A DNA stretch of 64,000 nucleotides from Picocystis sp. L7 (taxonomy: Eukaryota; Chlorophyta; Picocystophyceae; Picocystales; Picocystaceae): contig QXJR01000016.1 in the NCBI GenBank assembly GCA_020975725.1, forward strand, positions 124,001-188,000, read 5' to 3'. Within the stretch, counting starts at the first letter, position 1. Every line of letters begins with the position of its first letter. Of the stretch, positions 1-8,800 are shown one piece after another. The notes below the pieces were generated by a model. That model made no database searches. It was not told the origin of the DNA and saw nothing but the letters and a program-made list of their open reading frames with translations. Made by a program: the position numbers and the translations under genes.

Positions 1-1122
1 TGACATACAATGCACCGTGCGCCTCTCTCACTTTCCACAATCCCTTTGCTTCGAGGAGAAACTTCCCAAAGCTGTCTCCTTGTGTTTCTCAACGAGTGCT
101 TTGTCCCTCTTGTTCCGAGCTCTCCCCTATGCGACGGCACATGGTCTCGACTTTGCTCACCCACTAACGACGAGGGTAGGTCGTCTCCCCTCCTAACCAA
201 TAAAGGCTCTAGGCAAGCATTCCCCGGTTACTACAGTATTGTTTCCTCGCCCGTTACCAATGAAGGAACACATCCTATTTATTGGTTGTCCAAGGGAATG
301 CTTGCCTATGCAAACAACACTTCACGTGAAGTAGAAGGCTTGAACGCAGAGAAAGCTTTTCCTCGCTTTCTCTCACCCGAGGTGGGCCTTTTTTGTTACG
401 CGCAAAAAATACTTCTAGGCCATACCCTCACGCCTTCATCCCCTTCTCTCCTCCCTTTGTCTTTACTCCAACCATCTTCTTGCCCCTTCGCCCTCCTTTG
501 CTTGTGTTGTTGTCGTCATCCTCATCCTACTTGGGTGCGATCATGCTCCTCGCAGCGTCGTTGCTGATTTTCGAACGGCTCTTATCTAGGATCGAGGTTT
601 TCCCGGGTGTTGGTGAGCAAAGCAAGTACGATGGGATTTCCACGAGGCGTCAGTACCCACGACAAAGGAGTTCATGCACGAATTGCGTAGGCATGCCGCG
701 GCTGCACCAATGGACGGGTTCTCAATCGTGATTGCAATTGAAATGCGTCTTCCTTCATGATATTTGAACGAAGCCTTCGTCTTGAAACGGCAAGGATTCC
801 AAATGCTATTCTTGCCGTCGAGATGCTTGTTGTCGTTCCAAGGGATGTGCGTTGTGTTGGCACATGGATGGCCGTCGTCCATCCAACCACCTCGCACGCT
901 CCACGTGCAACATGGGGGAGGAAGAAGGTCCCGACCACTCGCATCCTCCACGTCTCTTGCACTCTCCGTCCACACGTAGGACACATGAACCACAATCCAT
1001 GGGGGCGTTCCTTCGTGCACAATCCACCCACCAGGGTCAGTTGTATCTTTTTTTAACTCGGGTTGGAACTCGAGTGGATTCGAGTCACGGTTCCATCCGT
1101 TTCGCGATCGACGTGGGACGCG
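1..1122. other. Spacer with no supported gene
   Basis: Several open frames cross this stretch on both strands (the longest about 185 codons near the left edge), but none shows a recognisable domain and they contradict one another. The last part is presumably promoter and 5' UTR of the NIPA-like gene that starts at 1123. No tRNA, repeat or mobile element was recognised. Confidence 0.5.
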
Positions 1123-2391
1123 ATGCGCGACGAAGAGAAAGGATTGCTGCTTGCAGTGAGCAGCTCCGCCTTCATCGGAGCCAGCTTCGTGGTGAAGAAG
1201 AAAGGGCTGCGCCTGGCCGGATCCACGGGACTGCGCGCAGGTACGTGAGAAAGGTTTCGACACGTCTGGAAGCGTGTCGTGACGTGTGCAAGGCACGTGC
1301 GTCGAGGAGACGCATCCGTCGTCATGGCAGACACAGGAGTTGCACGTGTGGCGTGGAACAATGCACAGGATCACTTGCAAGCACGAGCTGACCCGAGCGA
1401 CTGCGAATGGAACGCACAGGAAGTGGTGGGTACTCGTACCTCGTGGAACCACTCTGGTGGGTGGGAATGTTGACCAGTACGTGCCTCTGACAACCAGCAG
1501 ATGCGAATTGAAGCGGTTAAAAGACGAGTTCCGAAGGAGGAACTAGGAACGAGGCTGACTGTGCGGTGCGGCTGGACCTACGGCGAGACAGTGGTGTTTG
1601 GAGAGGCGGCCAATTTCGCAGCGTATGCGTTTGCGCCCGCAACTCTAGTCACGCCGCTGGGTGCACTCAGTATCTTGGTTACGGCAGTGCTGGCCCACTT
1701 TTTCCTCAAAGAAAAATTGAATATATTTGGATGGGTGGGGTGCATACTTTGCATTGTCGGTTCCACCACGATCGTAGTCAATGCACCGGAAGAGAGGATG
1801 GTTCAATCCGTGCAGGAGCTCTGGTCGCTTGCGATGCAGCCAGAGTTCTTGATCTACGCACTCTCGACTGTTGCAACAATACTATTCCTGATCTTCTACG
1901 TGGCACCTTTGCTTGGGGCGACAAACATGCTGGTGTACATTGGGATATGCTCGTTGGTGGGATCCCTCTCTGTCATGAGTTGCAAAGTCCTTGGTATTGC
2001 GTTGAAGCTCACGCTCAGTGGCAACAACCAATTTGTATATCCACAAACGTATTTATCGCTGGCTGTAGTGGCTGTCAGTGTGATCACCCAGATGAACTAC
2101 CTGAACAAGGCCTTGGATCTCTTCAACACTGCTGTGGTGACACCGTTTTATTATGTCCTCTTCACGATGGCTACCGTGCTTGCCTCTGTCATCATGTTTA
2201 AAGATTGGGAGCAGCAAACTGGCCCTCAAATTTTCAGCGTCATGTGCGGTTTCTCCACGATTCTGTGTGGAACCTTCATGCTGCATGCGACCAAAGACGT
2301 TGACTTGCCGAATCTGAACTCATGGTCGTCCCTCCTCCACCTACCTAGGGGGGGCGGGCCGGTTCAGAGGATTGATCTGGCGAAGCTATGA
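1123..2391 (+). CDS. NIPA-type magnesium transporter (three exons)
   Basis: Multi-pass membrane protein of the NIPA/DUF803 family, which moves Mg2+ across plasma or endosomal membranes. Three exons are supported by sequence: 1123-1240, 1420-1476 and 1592-2391. Both introns start GTACGTG and end in CAG, and both junctions fall in phase 1. The splice rebuilds the family pattern: FVVKKKG near the N-terminus, then GYSYLVEPLWWVGM across exon 2, then GEAANFAAYAFAPATLVTPL in exon 3. Further family landmarks follow: a MVYIGICSLVGSLSVM helix, QMNYLNKALDLFNTAVV, and ASVIMFKDW. The rebuilt protein is about 324 residues, usual for the family. The start at 1123 was chosen because the protein then begins just ahead of the first helix, as in plant NIPA proteins. 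The C-terminus after the last helix is short and not conserved. It converges on the GNAT gene 272 bp downstream. Confidence 0.93.
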
Positions 2392-2663
2392 TTTCCACTG
2401 GATACCTATTACTCCACTTGAACCAGGGCACACAGCATGTACACTCCAAGCAGATAGAAATGAATAAGGACCGCTTTTGCAATGGCATGGGTGCAAGAGC
2501 GACATGATTGTTTTGCGGTGGCTGGTGCAGTTTTATCCCCGAATGCACCCCCACTTGCAAAACTTTGCTAATAACGATTTTTTGCATGGCTGCCACAGGG
2601 CGCTTTCAAAAAGACCTTGGCCGCGATTCTGCTCACCCGACCAGACGAAAATCTTCCTCGAGA

Positions 2664-3257
2664 TCAAGGTGTGGGCTTGACCATGACGAGCGCATTTTCT
2701 CCATCTTTGTAGTACTTCTGACGCTCTCCAACCACCACAAAGCCCATGCACTTGTACAGCTCGGTGGCAGGTATGTTACTTTTTCTTACTTCTAGCACAG
2801 CTTGATCCCAGCCACCACGGGTCTGCTGGAAGGCTTCTAGCATGAGGGACTTGGCGATGCCCAACCTTCTGGAATGGGGATGCACAGCAATGTCCATCAC
2901 CTGCAGTTCTCTTGCCACGAGCCAAGTCACCATCGCCCCGAGGATCGTTTCTGAGTTCCGTTGGCTTTGGATGGGTCTCATTAGATCCGGTACTTCGACG
3001 ATTTGTCCGGCCTTTTTTCCTTCCATGACCTGTCCTAGGCTGTGTTTGGCTTGGTCCTCCCAGGTCCGACTGTCCAGCCCTTGCTTCCCGTCTTCGACCG
3101 CCATCCAGGCCTGCACGTGATCCCTTGCGATCTCCACGTGGCTCCACCGTGCAGCAACCGTGCAGCTTCGGTCCAAAAGGCCCTGCAGTGCGCCTGCATC
3201 GCTGGGACATGCACGTCGGATGCGCCAGGCATGCACCGACCTTGGTGAGGGCCCCAT
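2664..3257 (-). CDS. GNAT-family N-acetyltransferase (RimI-like)
   Basis: A 197-residue GCN5-related acetyltransferase, which would pass an acetyl group from acetyl-CoA to an amine, possibly a protein N-terminus. The acetyl-CoA motif A region reads MDIAVHPHSRRLGIAKSLM (about residues 120-138), with the R/Q-x-x-G-x-G/A type loop at RRLGIA. Motif B follows as LEVRKSNIPATELYKCMGF, a RimI hallmark, and the protein ends soon after a YYKDGENALVM strand. Residues 1-110 are less conserved and hold the substrate side. An ATG at 3257 opens the frame. No clear transit peptide is visible, although the first 15 residues are basic. The substrate cannot be told from sequence. Confidence 0.85.
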   Translation of the reverse strand: MGPSPRSVHAWRIRRACPSDAGALQGLLDRSCTVAARWSHVEIARDHVQAWMAVEDGKQGLDSRTWEDQAKHSLGQVMEGKKAGQIVEVPDLMRPIQSQRNSETILGAMVTWLVARELQVMDIAVHPHSRRLGIAKSLMLEAFQQTRGGWDQAVLEVRKSNIPATELYKCMGFVVVGERQKYYKDGENALVMVKPTP

Positions 3258-3704
3258 CTTTCTCTCTCTGTCCCTCTCAGGGACCCCCCCTTATCCACAT
3301 CCCCCCACCGAGGACCCGAGGGGTGGGCCGGAGGGGGAGTTTCTTCTCTAGCCAAGGGGGAGGGGAGCGCGTGGGAACCGGCGTGGCATGGCCGGACGAG
3401 CCATCGCCACGTCGATAAGCCATGGAAAAGGAAGGGACATGAAGGTGGAAGGAACGCCGATGCGCGATGGAAAAGACAGGGCCACTCCGGTGGAGGCAAG
3501 CTCCAAGGAACACGTGGTGGGTCCATGGGATGGTCGAACAGGGATGGTGGTGGCACGGCGATCGACGGTTGCGTACCCTTGCCTTGCCCTACAACCCTCC
3601 CGTTGTCCTTACTCGACACCACGCACACGCCACGCCGCCTTGTTCTCGAGACGGAGACTATGCGCTTCCATGGAGAAAACAGGGCTTGTTGTTCATGCTA
3701 CAAT
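3258..3704. other. Spacer left of the Ty3/gypsy element
   Basis: This stretch lies between the GNAT start codon and the left LTR. It contains C-rich and G-rich runs near 3290-3370 but no supported gene. The last four bases, CAAT, are the left copy of the target-site duplication of the retrotransposon. Confidence 0.5.
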
Positions 3705-4360
3705 TGTTACGCCGGGTAGGCCTGGCTCTCCTATGAAGCCATGCCCTTAGAGTTCCAGGAGCAGTGGGGGGCAGGACCCCGACAATCGGCCGGTCAATCG
3801 AGTGAGCCCCGGACTAATCCCCGGGTTAGTCGGACGGAATAGTCCGGGCGAACCGGACTCAGACCGATCGACCCCCGGGCCGAATCCCCTCGAAGATTCG
3901 AGAAGGGGGCACGAAGGGTGGAGATGTTGTGTGGAAGATTCGGTCGGCTTAGGAACTGAATCTTGGCCGTCCGATGGATGACGTAAGCAACACGTGACCA
4001 TCAGCCGCCGCAATTCAGTTGAGGGGGCTACGTACGAACCCCTCAACCTTCAAGGGGAGGCTCTTAAGGGAACCTCCCTAGCATGTAGTAGATGAGAACT
4101 TGCTTGACCCCACGACGTCCACGGCGCCTCTCCCACGGATTTTCGCGAGCCATCAGCACTTTCCGCGCCTGAGAAGCAGCGCTCCAAGTCTCTCCAAGTG
4201 CCGAAGGAGGCACCACCGAGCCAAGAAGGGGACGGACGCCGCTCTCGCCAACGAGAAGTGCGCCACCCCAAAGAAGAAGAAACCGCCTCCATTTCGTGAG
4301 GGGTCGAAGTTTCCAGGAGCAAACCGTGTGTCCAACGTCCTTCACGGACGCTTTGTAACA
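3705..4360 (+). repeat. 5' LTR of the Ty3/gypsy element
   Basis: This 656-bp repeat matches 10676-11331 at a constant offset of 6,971 bp. It starts TGTTAC and ends GTAACA, a perfect 6-bp terminal inversion. Short open frames inside it are the same in both copies. The homology stops sharply just after 4360/11331 (one further base matches by chance). Confidence 0.95.
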
Positions 4361-4403
4361 CTGTCGAAGCTTGAGCTTTTGAAAAACTTCTACTCGCCGA
4401 ACT

Positions 4404-5666
4404 ATGGAGGAGAGCGACCATGCAACCCGCATGAGCACGCTTCGTAGGGAACTCGAACAAGAACGGGAGGAGAGGTCATCCCTTGAGACGAAGATTGCTG
4501 AGCTCCAGCAACTCATTGAGAAGCTCCAAGCTCACAAAGTTGAAGAAAGTGAGGAAGAAGAAGAGATGGTGGTTGAAGACGGCCCCGAGGGTGTACACCT
4601 CGCGGAGCCAAAGGAGCCGAGCCTACAAGAAGTCACACCATCAGAGCAAGAAGGTTTACCTCATCTCATCAGCCTCTATGGCATGGCTTTACAAGATTCC
4701 AAGAATATCTCAAAGGTGTCCCTCGAGAAACCGGACAAGTTTACCGGTACGGAACTTGAGGACAACCCCTATGCCCTTACATATTGGTATAGGGATGTCC
4801 TTTGTTGGTGCCAAGCATATGCCTTTAACCGCCCGATGGAACAACTTGTGTTAGCCATTAATCAAGCACTCGGCGGTACGGCAAAATCCATGGTTCAAAA
4901 CCTCATTATGAGAGACCCGGCAGCCCTTAACTCCGTCGAAGACTTGTATGGTTACCTCCGTAAAACCTTCCAAAATCAAGACCCAGGACCGGAGGCTTGG
5001 CGGGAGTTCCACACCGCCCGTATGAAGCGGACAGAAAATGTGCTGCAGTTCCTCAACAGGTTGGTGCAACTGAGCTTTGTAGTTAATGCAAGCTCCTCAC
5101 CTGTGTGCCGGACTCTCACGGAACATGACATCTCGGCCCGTTTGCAACATGGCCTCCCAGGCTACTTGCAAAGAGCTTTATACAAGCACCTGGATCATCT
5201 AATTGATGTGGACAAAGCTCCTGACATGGAGCCTGGAAACCTTGCTGCCATTATCTTTAAACTGGAACGGGAAGTATATGAATCAGCAAGGAAAGACTCA
5301 AGACAGCCAGCGGACAACTGGAAATTGCAGAGCAAAGGAGTCCGTAACACCGGTACCATGCATGGCTTTCCAAATCGATCCAGCATAGCCACAGCGGCAG
5401 CGTTACCGTCATCGCATCCAGGTAACTCAAGGGTGAATGGGCCAGCCAAGCGACAGCGAAAGCGCTTCGATGAATTGGATGAAGAACAGCAGAGTTCGAT
5501 CGTGAAGGTGCAGACTAGGCTGGCCAACAAGCCCCTAGGTGCAAAACTTACTCAAGAAGAAAAGGATCTCTGCCTAGCGAACGCGCTGTGCCTACGCTGT
5601 CGCCGTTACGGACATGATCAGGCAGCCTGCAAAATGGCATCCGTAATGGGTGCCCCAAAAAACTGA
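4404..5666 (+). CDS. gag: Gag of the Ty3/gypsy element
   Basis: A 420-residue structural protein that would form the particle and package element RNA. The first 70 residues form an acidic coiled coil rich in E, Q and K. A retrotransposon Gag domain follows (about residues 100-300), with KPDKFTG and LNRLVQLS typical of Ty3-type Gag. Near the C-terminus lies one zinc knuckle of the form CX2CX4HX4C (CLRCRRYGHDQAAC, about residues 395-410) for nucleic-acid binding. The ATG at 4404 lies 43 bp after the LTR. The pol frame follows downstream in another frame, in keeping with the frameshift expression that this family commonly uses. Confidence 0.9.
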   Translation: MEESDHATRMSTLRRELEQEREERSSLETKIAELQQLIEKLQAHKVEESEEEEEMVVEDGPEGVHLAEPKEPSLQEVTPSEQEGLPHLISLYGMALQDSKNISKVSLEKPDKFTGTELEDNPYALTYWYRDVLCWCQAYAFNRPMEQLVLAINQALGGTAKSMVQNLIMRDPAALNSVEDLYGYLRKTFQNQDPGPEAWREFHTARMKRTENVLQFLNRLVQLSFVVNASSSPVCRTLTEHDISARLQHGLPGYLQRALYKHLDHLIDVDKAPDMEPGNLAAIIFKLEREVYESARKDSRQPADNWKLQSKGVRNTGTMHGFPNRSSIATAAALPSSHPGNSRVNGPAKRQRKRFDELDEEQQSSIVKVQTRLANKPLGAKLTQEEKDLCLANALCLRCRRYGHDQAACKMASVMGAPKN

Positions 5667-5881
5667 AGACCCTCCGTCCGGTAACTACGGTTACCGGAAC
5701 GGAGCCGGGAGCGAAACCTGCAGCCACCCCGGTTACCAAAGATGGGAATGTAGTCTGCCTGCACTCACTTACCAATGACAGGCCTAGACATGAATTCCTG
5801 GCTGCCGAGACTTACTTTGGAAAGAAGCCACATAAAATCAGAACACAAGCTTACCTGGACACCTTAGCAAGTTACTGCTTC

Positions 5882-8800
5882 ATGAGCGAACGCCTCTTCA
5901 AAGAGCTGCAGCAAGCTGACCCTAAGGGACTGTCCTGGCAGTATACATCAGCGGCCTTTAATTATAGCGTGGCTGTGGGCCAACAGGTCCACACTGCCCC
6001 AGTAATTAAAGCGCAATTCTCGATCGATGGGTTCCAGGCCTGCATCGACTTCGGAGTTGCTCCTCTGGAGACCTTTGACTGCATTCTGGGAGCAACCTTC
6101 TGCCACAAGCACTTGACAGCACTGGACTGGCAGAATCATCGCATGGTACTACGAAGTAGCAATGGTGCAAAGTTTACTGTCTATGGAGACCACCAGTTTA
6201 TATCTTCAAGAAAACTGGACCTGATTGTGCCCCGTAGTGAGGCACGTAAAGCGGTAAAGGATCCAGGCTGCCTGCTTCTAATGATTCAGCCGGTAGATAC
6301 AACGCCCGAACTACTCAGTGAAGATTCAGACTTCAGCAGCATGCATAGTCAGGTTAGCGATGAATGGCCTCTTGATGACGCTCACCGACAGCGGCTGGAC
6401 GACCTCGTGAACAAACGGTACAAGCATTTGTTCGAGCCTCGCACAGAACTACCACCAGAACGGGTACCGGGCGAAACATTCAAGATCCAGGTGGAAGAAG
6501 GAGCCACTCCACAGTACAGAAACTATTACAGGCTTTCCCCTCAGCAGCAAACTGCCCTCAAGGAGCTGGTGACTGAGTATGTTGAAGCTGGAAAGATGGA
6601 CCTATGCGCAGGATCTAGCTGGGGTGCCCCAGTGATCCTGGTGCCCAAAAAAGACGGGGGATGGCGGGTCGTTTTCGATTATCGCCTACTGAACAATGTG
6701 ACTATTAAAGACAGATATCCGCTTCCACGGATCGACGATTACTTACAGAATCTCAGAGGAGCCAAGTACTTCTCATCGCTCGATGCGCTGGATGGGTTTC
6801 ATCAGATACGCATGCATCCTGATGACATCGACAAGACAGCGGTGGTCACCCCGTTTGGCTCTTACGTCTGGAAAGTAATGCCCATGGGGGCAGCAAACGC
6901 ACCCGCGATGTTCCAGCGTATGATGAACAGGGTGTTTGGTCATTTATTGTACCTGAAAGTGTACATGGATGACATTCTTGTTCACTCTGAAACAGTTGAG
7001 GAACACTTCAAACATTTGGAAGAATTCTTCGCCACCTGCGAACGTGCCGACATTAGGCTGAAGAGGTCTAAATGCCACTTTTTCATGAGTACACTGGAAT
7101 GGATTGGTTTCCGCATCCGCGATGGTCAGCTCGCCTGCACTGATCATTTGCTGTCCAAGATCAAACAGTTTCCGCGTCCCCGAACGCAGCGAGAAAACAT
7201 GGCATTCCTTGGTCTCTGCCAGTTTTATATGAGGTTCGTCCCTCGCTATGCGGAACGGGCAGCTCCCTTGACAGAATTGAATCAAGCTGCTCTGAAGCAC
7301 GGCTTCGCTTCGTATTGGAAAGAGCCACAGGAGAAGGCATACCAGGAGCTCATCAAAGCCTTGACCACAGCCCCGGTATTGGCTCTATTTGATGAAGACA
7401 GGCCCATACGGGTCGAGACCGACGCTTCCGATGTGGGGATGGGAGCAGCTTTGATGCAGCAGGATCAACAGGGAGGTTGGCATCCGGTTGAGTTCTGGTC
7501 AAAGAAATTCAATGCTGCCCAGCAGAATTACCATCCTGCTGAGAAGGAAACATGTGCAATATTGTATGCACTGCAGCATTGGAGGCACCTCCTGTTTGGC
7601 CAGCAGTTTACGGTCATCACTGACAACAAGGCCAGTCAGTTTATTGGAACAAAAGCTACTGAGCAGCTGTCTCCGCGCGAAATGCGATGGATCGAAAAGT
7701 TGGCGTACTTCGCCCCGTTCAAGGTGGAGTACAGGCCAGGCACAGAGAACGTTGGACCTGATTACCTTTCCAGGCACTCAGCTAAGGTGAACGATACGGA
7801 CACATATTGCATCTTGGATTTATGTGCAGGTATGGGAACAACGTTGCGTGCGCTGGAATACGCAATACCAGAATCGACCAATATTACCTTGGATTACATA
7901 GCAGTGGAACAAAATGAAGACTGCCGCAGCGTAATTGCACGCGTGTTCCACCAGGTTCGCTTGGCGCGCCCTGGGCTGTTTACGCGCAAGGACATCTTTC
8001 GGTATGGAAACGATGTGGCCGAACTGGCGCATCGACGAAAGCTCCCCCAAGTCCACCTGCTGATTGCTGGGGTGCCCTGTCAACCATTTTCGCGGGCGAA
8101 CACCGACCCGTCGAAGCCACCGTTGGGCCTTTACGACGAACGTGAACTGTTCACAGCAGTGTCAAAGATACACAAGCGGTTACGGTCGCCAGACTACATA
8201 TTGGAATGTACGCCGTTCGCCCCGCACTTGAAAACCCACCTGGACAAGATTGCACACTGGTTTGGAGAACCCACCTGCGAAGATCTCTCAAAGTACTGTG
8301 CGCAAGCTCGAGTCCGGCTGTGCTGGACATCATTACCTCCGCTTAAACAGGATCCTGGAGAAAATGGGACAATACCTATGACCTGGCAGGATTGCCTAGA
8401 TGAAGGATCGAAGGTACCTACGGACGCATTGAACCGACCCCGCTTGAAGTGCCCCACTCTGATGGCCAGTGAACGATCGCACAGTGACCGTTCGCGTTCC
8501 ACCTGGGTGCACAGTCAAGATGGGACCCTACGCCCGTTGACCATCAGCGAGCGGGAAAGACTCGTCGGTATGCAGGTTGGTGACACTGCAGCGCTCAATG
8601 TCAGCGAAACCAGCCGGCAACGCATGTGCGGCAACGCCTTCCCCATGGGTTGGATTGCACACATGTTACACCGATGGCTAAACAACACACGGACGCTTCG
8701 ACTGCTAGCCGGCCGCAGTCCTGCTGGGACTGTGTGCGGGTCAATCGCGTCTATTACAAGTCAGCAATCTACGCAATCATTGCGCACAGGTCTTACAGAT

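Noticed and set aside
10-567. A 185-codon open frame at the left edge
   Set aside because: Its sequence is rich in S, P, L and C with no domain, and other frames of similar length cross the same stretch. Nothing supports it as a gene.
7805-8690. The methyltransferase as a separate host gene captured by the assembly
   Set aside because: It lies in the same uninterrupted frame as RNase H before it and integrase after it, inside matching LTRs, so it belongs to the element.
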